A stretch of DNA of 64,000 bases from Thiolapillus brandeum. GTDB taxonomy: Bacteria; Pseudomonadota; Gammaproteobacteria; Chromatiales; Chromatiaceae. The notes beneath the pieces were generated by a model that worked only from the letters and a program-made list of their open reading frames with translations, was not told the DNA's origin and made no database searches. Shown piece by piece: positions 8,044 through 20,661 of the stretch. The translations under genes were made by a program, and so were the position numbers. Within the stretch, counting starts at the first letter, position 1. Each line of letters starts with the position of its first letter. The stretch spans positions 558,001-622,000 of the forward strand of contig NZ_AP012273.1 in assembly GCF_000828615.1 (NCBI RefSeq), given 5' to 3'.

Positions 8044-9915
8044 ATGTCCAGCACCGGCGAGCAGTCATCCCCATCCTTGTTAGAGCAGGTTGACCTGCCG
8101 GAAGACCTGCGCCTGCTGGATATGGGGCAGCTGCAACCCCTGGCGGACGAATTGCGCGAGTTCCTGGTGGAGAGCGTGTCCCGCACGGGCGGTCATCTGG
8201 CTGCGGGTCTGGGCGTCGTGGAACTCACCGTGGCCCTGCATTATGTGTTCGATACCCCCAGGGACAAGCTGGTATGGGACGTGGGGCATCAGGCATATCC
8301 CCATAAAATTCTCACGGGCCGCCGGGAACGCATGGCGGGTCTGCGCCAGAAAGGGGGATTATCGGGATTCCTCAAGTGTAGTGAATCCGAGTACGATGCC
8401 TTTGGCGCGGGTCATTCCAGTACCTCCATAGGTGCCGCCCTGGGTATGGCCGTAGCGGCCAAACAGGAAGGCATACAGCGCGAGCATATTGCCGTCATCG
8501 GTGATGGGGCGCTGTCCGCAGGCATGGCTTTCGAGGCGCTGAATCACGCGGGCGCCCTGGACATGGATTTGTTGGTTGTCCTCAATGACAACGATATGTC
8601 CATTTCCAATCCCGTGGGAGCCGTGAGCAATTACCTCGCCCGAGTGCTGTCCAGCCGTTTTTACAACCGCGTGCGCGAGGGTGGCAAGAATGTTCTGGGT
8701 GTGATGCCGGGTATGCGCAATCTTGTCGATCGTTGGGAAGAGCATATGAAGGGTATGCTGATCCCAGGAACCCTGTTCGAGGAACTGGGTTTCAACTATA
8801 TCGGCCCCATCGATGGCCATGACTTGCCCCTCATGGTGCAGACTCTGCGTAACATGAAGCAGATGCGCGGACCGCGCTTCCTGCACGTGGTCACCCAGAA
8901 GGGCCGGGGTTTTGCTCCGGCGGAAGGTGATCCCTGTGTCTATCATGGTGTCGGGCCTTTTGATCCGGATACCGGTCAGCAGAACGGGTCCGGCAGCAGT
9001 GGCAAGACTTATACCCAGGTATTTTCCGACTGGATCTGCGGCCAGGCGGCTGAAGACGAGCGCCTGTTGGCCATCACACCTGCCATGTGCGAGGGCTCTG
9101 GTCTGGTGCAGTTCGCTACGGACTTTCCGCGTCGTTATTTCGACGTGGGCATTGCTGAGCAACATGCTGTGACTCTGGCAGCCGGGATGGCCTGCGATGG
9201 TTTGAAACCTGTGGTGGCCATCTACTCCACTTTCCTGCAACGGGCTTATGACCAGTTGATTCACGATGTGGCTCTGCAAAATCTCGATGTTACTTTTGCG
9301 GTAGACCGGGCCGGTCTGGTGGGCGCTGATGGCGCCACTCACGCTGGTGCATACGATCTGAGCTATGTTCGTTGTATTCCCAATATGAGCATTTTGGCGC
9401 CTGCCGATGAAAATGAGTGTCACCATATGCTCCAGGCCGCCTGGGAGCACCCGGGACCCGCCATGGTGCGCTATCCCCGGGGCAAGGGGACTGGTGTGGA
9501 AGTGGAGGCCGGCCAGGCTTTGCCCTGGGGCAAAGGGGAGATCCGCAGGGAAGGACAGCGTGTAGCCCTGCTGTGTTTTGGCAGTATGCTGGCTACCGGC
9601 ATGCAGGTGGCGGAGGCATTGGATGCTACGGTTGTGAACATGCGTTTTGTCAAACCGCTGGATGTTCAACTGCTTCAGGAGATGGCGGCGAGCCATGAGC
9701 TGCTGGTAACCCTGGAGGAGAATGCGCTCATGGGTGGCGCAGGTTCGGCGGTTGCCGAAGCGCTCAATGAGAAGGGGATTCAGGTGCCCCTGCTGCCCTT
9801 TGGCCTGCCGGACAGATACCTGGAGCAGGGCACCCAGCGCGAGCAACTGGAAATGGCAGGCCTGACCGCAGGGCAGATTCTCCCGATCCTGCGGGAGCGC
9901 CTGGGCGGACTCTGA
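8044..9915 (+). CDS. dxs: 1-deoxy-D-xylulose-5-phosphate synthase
   Basis: A 623-residue, full-length DXS, the thiamine-diphosphate enzyme that condenses pyruvate and glyceraldehyde 3-phosphate at the entry to the MEP isoprenoid pathway. The ThDP/Mg motif is complete: GDG (153-155) to NDN (181-183). The catalytic glutamate lies in GIAEQHA (Glu372). The usual order of ThDP-binding, pyrimidine-binding and C-terminal transketolase domains is present. It stands alone on the plus strand, divergent from the SpoU methyltransferase and convergent with the ArsB/NhaD transporter 23 bp away. Confidence 0.97.
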   Translation: MSSTGEQSSPSLLEQVDLPEDLRLLDMGQLQPLADELREFLVESVSRTGGHLAAGLGVVELTVALHYVFDTPRDKLVWDVGHQAYPHKILTGRRERMAGLRQKGGLSGFLKCSESEYDAFGAGHSSTSIGAALGMAVAAKQEGIQREHIAVIGDGALSAGMAFEALNHAGALDMDLLVVLNDNDMSISNPVGAVSNYLARVLSSRFYNRVREGGKNVLGVMPGMRNLVDRWEEHMKGMLIPGTLFEELGFNYIGPIDGHDLPLMVQTLRNMKQMRGPRFLHVVTQKGRGFAPAEGDPCVYHGVGPFDPDTGQQNGSGSSGKTYTQVFSDWICGQAAEDERLLAITPAMCEGSGLVQFATDFPRRYFDVGIAEQHAVTLAAGMACDGLKPVVAIYSTFLQRAYDQLIHDVALQNLDVTFAVDRAGLVGADGATHAGAYDLSYVRCIPNMSILAPADENECHHMLQAAWEHPGPAMVRYPRGKGTGVEVEAGQALPWGKGEIRREGQRVALLCFGSMLATGMQVAEALDATVVNMRFVKPLDVQLLQEMAASHELLVTLEENALMGGAGSAVAEALNEKGIQVPLLPFGLPDRYLEQGTQREQLEMAGLTAGQILPILRERLGGL

Positions 9916-9938
9916 TCAGGCCGGTCTGTTCTCCCGGA

Positions 9939-11291
9939 TCAGCGGGGAATGGGCTGCCCGAAGAAATCGAAGAACATCCACATCAGAATTGAAGACGTCA
10001 CCAGGGTCAGAATCATCGCGGGTGTGCCTTTGCGGAACCAGAGTCCCGGTGTGATGCGCCAGTCAGCGTTGCCGGTCTCCCTGGCAATTCGCTCTGACAG
10101 GGTGACGATGAATACGTTGGCAGTAGAGCCAAGGTGTGTACCATTGCCGCCCATGCCCACTCCCACAGCCAGTGCCCACCACAAGGGGGATACATTGATA
10201 CCCTGTTGCTCCAGGCCCATGATGATGGGAATCATGGCAGCGGTGAAGGGTATGTTGTCGATCATGGCGGAGAGGATGGCGGCTACCCACATGAGCAGGA
10301 TGGATGCCAGCAGCAGGTCCGATTCCACGAAGGGACGAATGAACTGCCCCAGGTACTCAAGGAAATGGCTGTTTTCCACTCCGCCCACCAGGACGAACAG
10401 GGACATGAAGAACATCAACAGGCTCAGTTCCACGTCCTCCAGGGTGTCATCCATATCAACATTTTTTGAAATCAATAGCAGGATGGACAGCCCCAGAACC
10501 GCCACTACCCAGGGTTCCCAATGCAGGTGATGATGGAAAATGAAGAATACCACCATGACCGCCAGTACCAGCAGGGACATGCGCCAAGTGTAGGGATCGG
10601 TCAGTTTTTCCTGGTCTTCAAAGCCGGGTTGTTCCGTTTTGCCGCTGAGTTCCTTATTGAACAGGAATTTCAGAGCGACCAGGATGGCGACCCAGGCCAC
10701 CAACACCAGACCACCCATTTTTATGATAAAGGTGTTGAAGTCGATGTGCGCTGCAGAGCCGATCATCAGGTTGGGAGGATCCCCCACCAGAGTGGCTACG
10801 CCCCCAGTGTCGGATAACAGGGCGGCGGCCAACAGGTAGGGCACGGGCGAGGTTTTCAGCGCCTGTGCGATGAGAACGATAAGAGGTCCGAAGATCACTA
10901 CCGTAGTCACGTTGTCCAGCAACAGAGAGAATACCGTGACAGCCGTACCCAGCAGGGCCATGAGCAGGAACTGCCGTCCCTTGCTGAAGTCTGCGATTTG
11001 GTAGGCCAGTACCTGGAAACCCCCCGTGGGAATCATGATGGCGACTATGGTCATCATGGCGCCCAGGAGAAACACCACGTTCCAGTCGATGGCTTCCAGG
11101 GCCATTTGGGGATCGTAAAACCCCATCAACTGGCCAGCCAGCACCATCATGGCTGCGCCGCCCATGGCAAACTTGGTGCGGTGAAAACCATGCACCCCTT
11201 CGGTAAATATGCCGATGAATGTAGCGCCCAGGATGATTCCGGAAACAGCCATGCTGTTGGTCCAGGTCAGGGTCTCGGTAATCGCTTCCAT
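9939..11291 (-). CDS. ArsB/NhaD family ion transporter
   Basis: A 450-residue, roughly 11-12 helix membrane protein of the ion-transporter superfamily that holds ArsB, P-permeases and NhaD. The family signatures DNVTT, GDPPNLMIGS and, in the second repeat, DNIPFT and GNGTHLGS are visible. An inner-membrane anion or Na+/H+ exchange role is expected; the substrate is uncertain. It lies downstream of prk in the same orientation but is separated from it by a strong terminator (11383-11426), so it is probably transcribed on its own. Confidence 0.85.
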   Translation of the reverse strand: MEAITETLTWTNSMAVSGIILGATFIGIFTEGVHGFHRTKFAMGGAAMMVLAGQLMGFYDPQMALEAIDWNVVFLLGAMMTIVAIMIPTGGFQVLAYQIADFSKGRQFLLMALLGTAVTVFSLLLDNVTTVVIFGPLIVLIAQALKTSPVPYLLAAALLSDTGGVATLVGDPPNLMIGSAAHIDFNTFIIKMGGLVLVAWVAILVALKFLFNKELSGKTEQPGFEDQEKLTDPYTWRMSLLVLAVMVVFFIFHHHLHWEPWVVAVLGLSILLLISKNVDMDDTLEDVELSLLMFFMSLFVLVGGVENSHFLEYLGQFIRPFVESDLLLASILLMWVAAILSAMIDNIPFTAAMIPIIMGLEQQGINVSPLWWALAVGVGMGGNGTHLGSTANVFIVTLSERIARETGNADWRITPGLWFRKGTPAMILTLVTSSILMWMFFDFFGQPIPR

Positions 11292-11382
11292 AGTTTCACC
11301 ATGTATCTTGATCTGTGTTACTGACAGCTACAGCGGGTTTCCAACGAAATACTGGGGCGCCCCGGAACGGTTGGGTTTGCTG

Positions 11383-11426
11383 AACAACAAAAGGCCATCT
11401 TGTCCTCATGTCGGACAAGATGGCCT
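11383..11426 (-). terminator. Rho-independent terminator of prk
   Basis: A perfect 14-bp inverted repeat (11392-11405 with 11413-11426, 7-nt loop) lies 22 bp past the prk stop codon. Read on the minus strand, the hairpin runs straight into a T-rich tract (TTTTGTTGTT). This is the best intrinsic terminator in the window and insulates the ArsB/NhaD gene from prk transcription. Confidence 0.85.
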
Positions 11427-11447
11427 CGAACCGGTAGCTGAGGGAAA

Positions 11448-12320
11448 TCAGCCGCGCTCATGCATCATTTTATCAATAATGGGGCCAAGGATAATTTCCA
11501 TGGCGAAGCCCATTTTTCCGCCAGGTACAACGATAGTATTGCGCCGGGACATAAAGCTGTCGGGAATCATGTTCAGCAGATAGGGAAAATCGGTGTCGAA
11601 CTTCTCCGGATCGGCAAACCGGATGACCACGAAACTTTCGTCCGGAGTAGGGATGTCCCGGGCGATAAAGGGGTTGGAGGTATCCACCGTGGCCACCCGC
11701 TGGAAGTTGATGTCCGTGCGGGAGAACTGCGGGGTGATGTGGTTGATGTAGTCCGGCATGCGGCGCATGATGGTTTCCACCGTGGCTTCTGCGGAATAGC
11801 CACGCTCCTTGGCATCGCGGTGGATCTTCTGGATCCACTCCAGGTTCACCACGGGAACTACGCCGATACCCAGATCAACCTGACTGGCTACGTCGTTCTC
11901 ATCGGTGACCACCATGCCGTGCAGGCCTTCATAGAACAGCAGGTCGGTGCCACCGGGAATGTCTTCCCAGGGCGTAAACTCGCCAGGTTTTTTGTCACAG
12001 CCCAGGCGTGCATTGTGCTCGTCTGCTTCCTCCTGGCTGTGCAGATAGTACCGCTTCTGGCCACGGCCGGTTTCACCATAGACCCGGAACAATTCTTCGA
12101 TCTTGTCGAAACGGTTGGCCTCCGGGCCAAAATGGCTCAGGTGCTCTTCCGTCATTTTGGATTTCATTTCTGCGCGGTCGTAGCGATGGAAGCTGTCGCC
12201 CTCCACGATGGCGGCTTCTATCCCTTCACGGGTGAATATGTGCTCGAAGGCACGCTTGACGGTGGTGGTGCCAGCACCGGATGAGCCGGTCACTACTACG
12301 ACGGGGTGTTTTTGGGACAT
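11448..12320 (-). CDS. prk: Phosphoribulokinase
   Basis: A 290-residue bacterial (class I) phosphoribulokinase, of typical length. It phosphorylates ribulose 5-phosphate to ribulose 1,5-bisphosphate, the Rubisco substrate, in the Calvin-Benson cycle. The P-loop GSSGAGTT is near the N-terminus (about residues 12-19), followed by the EGDSFHRYDR region typical of PRK. A strong Shine-Dalgarno GGAGGA sits at 12325-12330. No Rubisco or other cbb genes lie in the window; prk stands alone between two ion transporters with its own terminator and a candidate promoter. This is the main evidence for an autotrophic organism. Confidence 0.96.
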   Translation of the reverse strand: MSQKHPVVVVTGSSGAGTTTVKRAFEHIFTREGIEAAIVEGDSFHRYDRAEMKSKMTEEHLSHFGPEANRFDKIEELFRVYGETGRGQKRYYLHSQEEADEHNARLGCDKKPGEFTPWEDIPGGTDLLFYEGLHGMVVTDENDVASQVDLGIGVVPVVNLEWIQKIHRDAKERGYSAEATVETIMRRMPDYINHITPQFSRTDINFQRVATVDTSNPFIARDIPTPDESFVVIRFADPEKFDTDFPYLLNMIPDSFMSRRNTIVVPGGKMGFAMEIILGPIIDKMMHERG

Positions 12321-12353
12321 TTGATCCTCCGGAAACAGATTAAAAAACAGGTA

Positions 12354-12403
12354 GTTGAATGGTTAAATGCGCTGTTGCCCCACAACGCCCTTAACCATTG
12401 AAC
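12354..12403. promoter_or_regulatory. Inverted repeat in the prk leader (operator or hairpin)
   Basis: Arms 12354-12366 and 12391-12403 match at 12 of 13 positions, with a further short pairing inside (GCG-TTG with CAA-CGC). It lies between the candidate prk -10 box and the Shine-Dalgarno, so it could be a regulator binding site or a 5' leader hairpin. The LysR-type regulator CbbR is a natural candidate but nothing in the sequence proves it. Confidence 0.45.
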
Positions 12404-12417
12404 CAGGAGCGCCTCAA

Positions 12418-12446
12418 ACTATATCACAACCCCACCGGCTTCTGAA
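12418..12446 (-). promoter_or_regulatory. Candidate sigma-70 promoter of prk
   Basis: On the minus strand, TTCAGA (12441-12446) and TATAGT (12418-12423) are separated by exactly 17 bp, matching the -35 and -10 consensus at 4 and 5 of 6 positions. Transcription would begin near 12411, about 90 bp upstream of the prk start codon, leaving a leader that contains the inverted repeat at 12354-12403. Confidence 0.45.
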
Positions 12447-12505
12447 TTGAGCAGGAACAATGGGCCTGAAGCTTCCCGGTCAGCCGGTTTTTGTTCGGTT
12501 TGAGC

Positions 12506-13930
12506 TCAGAACAGATGATCATTCAGCCAGATATGGGTAAGGATGCTGGCCCCGTAGCCAAGAGCGATGACGGGAGCCCACTTCAGGTGGCCGAAAAAAG
12601 TGTATTTGCCCCGTGCCTGTCCCATCAGGGCTACGCCCGCAGCGGAACCGATGGAAAGCAGTGAACCACCCACTCCCGCTGTGAGGGTTACCAGCAACCA
12701 CTGTCCTGCAGACATCTCCGGCAACATGGTCAGCACAGCGAACATCACCGGAATGTTGTCCACGATGGCCGACATTATGCCCACAGTGATGTTGGCTGTG
12801 GTGGCGCCCCACTGGTGGTACATGATATCCGAGGCCATGGAGAGGTAGCCGATGAAACCCAGTCCGCCGACGCACAATACTACGCCGTAGAAAAAGAACA
12901 GAGTATCCCATTCGGCCCTGGCGACGTTGCTGAAAATATCGAATGCTACGGGATCTCCAATATGCCCAGCGTCAGTGGCCGCTTCAGGAGACTCATCCCT
13001 GGTGCGGGTTCTGCGCAGGTAATAGCCAAAGAATTGCAGATAGGCCAGACCTGTGAGCATCCCCACTACCGGGGGCAACCTCAGGAAATTGTGGAAGACT
13101 ACGGCAGTGGCAATGGTGAGGAGGAACAGGAAGACGATGCGTTTGGCTCCACGCCTGGTGACGCCAGCCTCTGTCAGAGGTTCCGGGTGCTCATTGGGCA
13201 CAGCCAGCCCCATGATGAATGCGGGTATCAGCCAGTTGACCAGGGCAGGGATGAACAGGGCAAAGAATGACCAGAAATCAATCATTTCCTGAGGTGTAAT
13301 GATCTCCTTCTGCCATACCATGAGAGTGGTAATGTCACCGAAAGGGCTGAATGCGCCCCCTGCATTGGAGGCTACCACAATGTTGATACATGCCAACAGG
13401 ATAAACCTGTTGTTGTCACCGCCCACGGCAAGCACCACGGCGCACATGAGCAGGGCGGTGGTCAGGTTGTCGGCAATGGGGGAGATGAAAAAAGCCAGCA
13501 GTCCTGTTACCCAGAACAGGGCTCTGAATCCCAAACCCTTGCGCACCAGCCATATGCGCAGTTTCTCGAACACCAGGCGCTCATCCATGGCATTTATGTA
13601 GGTCATGGCTACCAGCAGGAACAGCATGAGTTCGGCATATTCCAGCAGGTTATGGCGTACCGCATGTTCGACTTCCGTGGTATAGCCGTGGGTCCGGTAC
13701 ACCAGGGCGATGGTGGCCCAGATGATTCCTGCAGCCAGCATTACCGGCTTGGATTTGCGCAGATGAGTGAATTCCTCCGCCATGACGAATAGATAGGCGA
13801 GGAAAAAGATTCCCAGGGACAGATAACCGGCCCAGTGATCGGTAAGATTCAGGGGTTCTTCACTGGCAAAAACCGGGGCTGCCAGTAGCTGCAAGGCAAA
13901 TATTGAGAGCAGGTGGCGTGCTCTGAGCAT
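12506..13930 (-). CDS. nhaD: NhaD-type sodium:proton antiporter
   Basis: A 474-residue Na+/H+ antiporter of the NhaD family. The N-terminus starts with a cleavable-looking signal (about residues 1-22, ending in FASEE), then a helix pattern characteristic of NhaD with SPIADNLTT and NAGGAFSPFGDITT in the first half and IVDNIPVMF in the second. It exports Na+ or Li+ in exchange for protons; NhaD is common in marine and haloalkaliphilic gammaproteobacteria. It follows the DUF4139 gene by 2 bp on the same strand, so the two are probably co-transcribed. A 185-bp gap separates it from prk. Confidence 0.9.
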   Translation of the reverse strand: MLRARHLLSIFALQLLAAPVFASEEPLNLTDHWAGYLSLGIFFLAYLFVMAEEFTHLRKSKPVMLAAGIIWATIALVYRTHGYTTEVEHAVRHNLLEYAELMLFLLVAMTYINAMDERLVFEKLRIWLVRKGLGFRALFWVTGLLAFFISPIADNLTTALLMCAVVLAVGGDNNRFILLACINIVVASNAGGAFSPFGDITTLMVWQKEIITPQEMIDFWSFFALFIPALVNWLIPAFIMGLAVPNEHPEPLTEAGVTRRGAKRIVFLFLLTIATAVVFHNFLRLPPVVGMLTGLAYLQFFGYYLRRTRTRDESPEAATDAGHIGDPVAFDIFSNVARAEWDTLFFFYGVVLCVGGLGFIGYLSMASDIMYHQWGATTANITVGIMSAIVDNIPVMFAVLTMLPEMSAGQWLLVTLTAGVGGSLLSIGSAAGVALMGQARGKYTFFGHLKWAPVIALGYGASILTHIWLNDHLF

Positions 13931-13932
13931 GT

Positions 13933-15369
13933 TCAGTATCTTACCAGCACCTGGTATTCCAGAGTGACCTTGCCTTCAGCAGGAATGTTGATTTCCCATT
14001 CTGCCAGCCCGGCGGCTACTTTCCGGTGCCGGTGGGACTCCCGCTCGATTTTCCAGTCACCGGGAATGGGTTCACGTACCTTGACGGTCACCGCTTTGTT
14101 CTTGGCATTCTTGAGTTCCAGGCGCAGGGTGCTTTCTGCCGCGTAGTTGTATGGGTGACCGTAGTTGACCTTCTTGTAATTGATCTGTTTCTTGCTGGCG
14201 GTAACGTCGAATGTCTCACCCAGCTTGAGACGCACTTGCTCATTCCTGGGTGTGTGATCGATGCGATCTTCTCCCACGAACTGGACATGGCCGGCGCTGT
14301 CCTGCTTGTATACGCGCACGATACCCTTGGGTAGAGGCATGCCCAGACCCTTTTCCTCACGGTTCTCGAAACTGACGTAGGCGGTTGCCTTGAGTTTTTG
14401 TCCCAGGGTGTTGTACCGGCTTCGGTAGTAGTAATCCTGTCCCTCGAAAATCAGCTCCTTGGTGGCGGGAATGTCACTGGCATTGAGCAGAGCCACCTGT
14501 TTGGTCTGGTTGTCGGCAATAGTGGTGGGGCGGTTGAGGGTGTAAAGGTGGTACTCGAACAGGGATTCTTCCGCCATGGGAGCTGGCGCCATATCCTCCA
14601 TCATCGCCGTCATGGGCGCTTTCCTCTTCAGGTAGCGCATGTTCTCCTGCACCTGGTGAACGTCCCCGGCCACCAGTTGCAGGTGGGTGTTGGGATAGGT
14701 GGTGCCGCTTTGATTGGTCAGGGTTACCCAGCCGGCCAGATCCAGGGCATTGTCGCCCTGATTCAGGTTGACCACGTAGTCGGCTTTCCAGGCCAGTCCG
14801 CCGGACATATAGGTGAGCTCCAGTTCCCGCTTTCCCGCTTGTCGTGTACTCAGGCGGGTGACCAGTGTGGGGCGGTCGCGCAGGTTCTCGGGAATGCGTG
14901 GAAAAATCCAGCGGCCCTCGGGGTTGGTTTCCACCTGGTCGCCGATTTTTACCACGACGCCTTCGTTGGTGCTGAGTATGGCGGCGGCCTCCCGGGTTTC
15001 TTTTCCGGTAGCCGGATTCATACGGACGAGTTCAACTGTCTTGCCGGTATATTTCTCCAGCATCTTGCGGGGGGTCAGCAGGTCGAAATTGAAGTTCTGC
15101 TCCAGCACCTGGAGATCTCCCGGAGGATTGATACTGCGCAGCAGGGCGGTTTCCGGCCGCATTCTGGCACTGACGCCGCGCAGGGCCAGATCCAGGGTGT
15201 TGCCGGGGAGGTTGATGCTACGCTGATCCCGGATGAGGGCCAGGTCTTCGTTATAGATGGTTACGGCCAGACCGGTCTGGTCGTCGATGTCTGAGATCAT
15301 TTCGTCCGCCTGCAGGTTGTTGCTGACAAGAAGGGTGGCCAGAAGAAGGAGAGCAGTGTTTTTTGGCAT
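13933..15369 (-). CDS. DUF4139 domain-containing exported protein
   Basis: A 478-residue protein with an N-terminal signal peptide (about residues 1-21, ending NNLQADE), predicted to be periplasmic or secreted. The rest matches the DUF4139 layout: an N-terminal region beginning TIYNEDLALIRD, which is typical of the family, and a beta-rich C-terminal part ending in a hydrophobic strand (TLEYQVLVRY). The biochemical function is unknown. It sits 2 bp upstream of nhaD on the same strand, so co-expression with the Na+ antiporter is likely. Confidence 0.8.
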   Translation of the reverse strand: MPKNTALLLLATLLVSNNLQADEMISDIDDQTGLAVTIYNEDLALIRDQRSINLPGNTLDLALRGVSARMRPETALLRSINPPGDLQVLEQNFNFDLLTPRKMLEKYTGKTVELVRMNPATGKETREAAAILSTNEGVVVKIGDQVETNPEGRWIFPRIPENLRDRPTLVTRLSTRQAGKRELELTYMSGGLAWKADYVVNLNQGDNALDLAGWVTLTNQSGTTYPNTHLQLVAGDVHQVQENMRYLKRKAPMTAMMEDMAPAPMAEESLFEYHLYTLNRPTTIADNQTKQVALLNASDIPATKELIFEGQDYYYRSRYNTLGQKLKATAYVSFENREEKGLGMPLPKGIVRVYKQDSAGHVQFVGEDRIDHTPRNEQVRLKLGETFDVTASKKQINYKKVNYGHPYNYAAESTLRLELKNAKNKAVTVKVREPIPGDWKIERESHRHRKVAAGLAEWEINIPAEGKVTLEYQVLVRY

Positions 15370-15424
15370 GGGTAGCTCCGCTGAGGAAGGTTATTTTGAT
15401 GTTACCCTAAAACCCTGTAGTGCG

Positions 15425-17750
<2,326 letters not shown>

Positions 17751-17779
<29 letters not shown>

Positions 17780-19718
17780 GGTGGCTTGGCGTGGTCGGGT
17801 CCGGAATCTCCATGGGCACCACCTGCACGCCGGCGGCATCAGGAGTGATGCCCAGCACCTTGGGGGGGATCTGCAGGGAAATCCAGGTCATGCGCCGCAG
17901 CAGTTGCCGCTGTGGGTTCAGGTAGAGCAGGCCAGTGCGCCCGGGAAAGGATTCCGTGTCGCTACTTTCAAGGCGTCGCAGCAAAGGTGCTACGGTGTAA
18001 GCGTCGATACCCATGGGCAACAGGCGCAGATATTTGTGTCCCCGGGGAGGGAGTACGGCTTCCAGATTGGTGCGGGACAGGGGGTTCCGGCTATCCTGGT
18101 CCAGTATCCACGGCATTTCCGGCAGCATCAGGCCGGCAAAATCGAAGCTTTCATCATGACTGAGTTGCCCGTCCCAGGCTCGGGAGGTGCTGAAAACGGG
18201 CAGATCTTCGGCGTAGTGGAACTGCACCATGGGACGGATCTGGCGCATCTGTTGTTTGTCGCCGATGGCGAAGACGAAATCGATGCCTCGTGGCGGCAGT
18301 TGGTAGTCGATTTCCGTGAGGCCTTCCTCCTTGGCCTTTTCCTGTGCTTCCTTGAGTTTCTCCAACTGGGCCTTGCGCTGCCGGGCCATGACCAGTTCTG
18401 CCACAGGCGTGGAATAATCACCACTTGCCGGATCATAAGCCTGGGTGCGTACGCTGTCGCCGCCCAGTTCACGCCACTCTTCCATAAAACTTTGTGCCAT
18501 GCGTTTTCCCAGGGAAGTCGAAGGGTAGAGCAAGGCGGGCTGGCTGTAGCCCTGGAAAGCCGCCCAGACGGCCACCTGCCGGGCTTCATCCTCAGGAGAC
18601 AGGGCATACTGGTACAGTCCCTGGGGGGGAATACTGTCGATGTCCACCTGATTCAGTGCAAGCACAGGAACGGGCAGGCTGCCAGCCCGGGCTACTTGTT
18701 CCACAGCAGGTTTGGCCAGGGGGCCGATGACGATGCTGGCGCCATCATCCGCGGCCTGGTTGATCAGGGGCCAGATCTGTTCCGGATTGCTGGAGTCGTA
18801 GAACTTGATGGGAGGGCGGTTTTCATTGGCGTCTGCGTACCAGGCGGCCATCAATCCGTCACGAAGGGTGGCGGCCGCCCTTGCATAAGGGCCGCTAACG
18901 GGCAGCAGTACGGCTATCTGACGGACTTCTATGGGGGCTTTCTGCTGTTGCTGTCTGTAGTAGGCGGTGATCAGCTGGGGCACGGCCGGATGATCGGGAA
19001 ACAGATCCCGCCATTCCCGGTAAGGGGCAATGATTTCTTCCGGAGCACCGGGAAAGTCCCGCAGCAGCGCCGCAAGTTCCATCCAGCCCCGGGTGGTGGT
19101 ATCCGTATCGGACAGTTGCTCTTGCAGAATCCGGGGCTTGAACCGGGTCAGGGTGTCCAGAATACCGAGTTGGGTCTGTAGTTGTTGTTCTTCGTCCAGT
19201 TGCAGCTTGTCCAGGGCGATCAGTTCCCGGGCATAAGGAAGATTTTGTTGCAGCTCCTTCAGGGCCGCTGCCCGCAGGCTGTGATAACGGATGGCGGCGT
19301 CCCGCGAGACGTTCTGTGGCAGATGGCTGAGTATCTTCAACACGGTTTCCGGCTGGTGGCGCTCCAGGGCAAGGTTGGCCTGTACCAGGTCCCGTCTGAA
19401 TTTCTGCTCTGACGCAAGGGCTGCCGCCTGTACCTGATTCAGCAGGGCTTCGGCCTTGTCAAGCTGGTCTTCATGAATCAGACTGTCCGCTGCCAGCAGC
19501 TGGTAGAGGCTGCGGTTGTCGGGAGTGGCACGATTGGCCAGATCCAGGTATAGATCGGCAGCTTCCTGGTAGCGTTGCTGTTCATAGAGGCTGGCAGCAT
19601 GAGCAGCCTGGGGGTCCACCGGAGCTGCCTGCCTGACCTGCGTGGTCTCACATCCTGTGACCAGTGCGAGTAATATCAATGAAACGAGGAAAAGCCGTGA
19701 ATACTGTCTGCTGCGCAT
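17751..19718 (-). CDS. lpoA: Penicillin-binding protein activator LpoA (lipoprotein)
   Basis: A 655-residue outer-membrane lipoprotein. The N-terminus has a signal peptide with a lipobox ending LVTGC, so Cys23 should be lipidated. A helical, TPR-like region (about 30-270) is followed by a periplasmic-binding-protein-like domain (about 280-610) starting at RQIAVLLPVSGPYA. In E. coli LpoA spans the periplasm and activates the peptidoglycan synthase PBP1A. It heads the lpoA-yraN-diaA group and is divergent from rsmI. The sequence carries a full-length two-domain layout. Confidence 0.92.
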
Positions 19719-19772
19719 TGTCCATTTGCCACGAGTTGCGGGGCTGCAGAGTATCCGATGCGGGAGGGCGAA

Positions 19773-20615
19773 GTGTCAAATAAGCCGGGCACACTCTATA
19801 TAGTCGCCACTCCTATTGGGAATCTGGACGATATCAGCCTGCGCGCCATCCAGGTGTTGAACCAGGTATCCCGTGTTGCTGCGGAAGATACCCGCCACAG
19901 CCGCCGCCTCATGCAGCATCACGGCATCGATACTCCCATGCTGGCCCTGCATGAGCACAATGAGCGGCAGGCTCTGAAGGGACTATTGAAAATCCTGCGG
20001 CAGGGACAGGATATGGCTCTGATCTCTGACGCTGGTACGCCCCTGGTCAGTGACCCGGGTTTTCCTCTGGTGCGTGCCTGCAGAGAGGCCGGCATACGGG
20101 TTTCTCCGGTCCCCGGGCCCAGCGCCCTGGTGGCGGCCCTCAGTGTCTCCGGCCTGCCCGTGGACAGTTTTTGTTTTCATGGCTTCCTGCCTCGCAGTCC
20201 CGCCGCCCGGCGTGAACGCCTGGAGGCTGTTGCCGGCCAATCCCATACGCAGGTGTTCTATGAGTCCTCCCATCGTATCCTGCATGCCCTGCGTGACATG
20301 CTGGAAATGCTGGGAGGGGATCGGGAAATCTGCGTAGCCCGGGAACTGACCAAGCAGTATGAAGATGTCATGTCGGGTTCTTTGGACGAGGTGCTGGCCC
20401 TGATGGAAGGGGATGCCATGCGTCAGCGGGGAGAATTCGTGATCCTCGTGGGGGGCGTTTCCCGCCGGGACAGGGATCTGCCCAGTGAAGATGCCCTGCG
20501 CGTCCTGGATCTGCTGCTGGATGAATTGCCCTTGAAGCAGGCGGCGGCTCTGGCGGCGCGTATTACCGGCGAGAAGAAAAACCTGTTGTACAAACTGGCA
20601 TTGGAGAAGGGGTGA
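19773..20615 (+). CDS. rsmI: 16S rRNA (cytidine1402-2'-O)-methyltransferase
   Basis: A protein of about 280 residues of the tetrapyrrole-methylase fold. It has the family motifs YIVATPIGNL at the N-terminus, EDTRHSRRL, SDAGTPLVSDPG and PVPGPSALVAALSVSGLP. It 2'-O-methylates C1402 of 16S rRNA. An upstream ATG exists at 19758, but GGGAGG at 19762-19767 is well spaced for the GTG at 19773 and gives the standard N-terminus (SNKPGTLYIVATP), so GTG is preferred. It is divergent from lpoA and directly followed by the RNase P RNA gene, the common gammaproteobacterial order. Confidence 0.95.
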   Translation: MSNKPGTLYIVATPIGNLDDISLRAIQVLNQVSRVAAEDTRHSRRLMQHHGIDTPMLALHEHNERQALKGLLKILRQGQDMALISDAGTPLVSDPGFPLVRACREAGIRVSPVPGPSALVAALSVSGLPVDSFCFHGFLPRSPAARRERLEAVAGQSHTQVFYESSHRILHALRDMLEMLGGDREICVARELTKQYEDVMSGSLDEVLALMEGDAMRQRGEFVILVGGVSRRDRDLPSEDALRVLDLLLDELPLKQAAALAARITGEKKNLLYKLALEKG

Positions 20616-20661
20616 TGCGCATTTCCTTGCAATTTTCCCTGGTTGCCCTTATGTTTCCTTC

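Noticed and set aside
8359-9846. Long minus-strand open frame opposite dxs (and similar long frames opposite HyfF, murE, murD and lpxC)
   Set aside because: They lie fully inside well-identified genes on the other strand, have no recognisable domain, and are rich in His/Gln/Pro residues as expected from antisense reading of high-GC codons.
9912-9942. Inverted repeat CTGATC/GATCAG between dxs and the ArsB/NhaD gene as a two-way terminator
   Set aside because: The stem is short, the loop long and there is no T-tract on either side.
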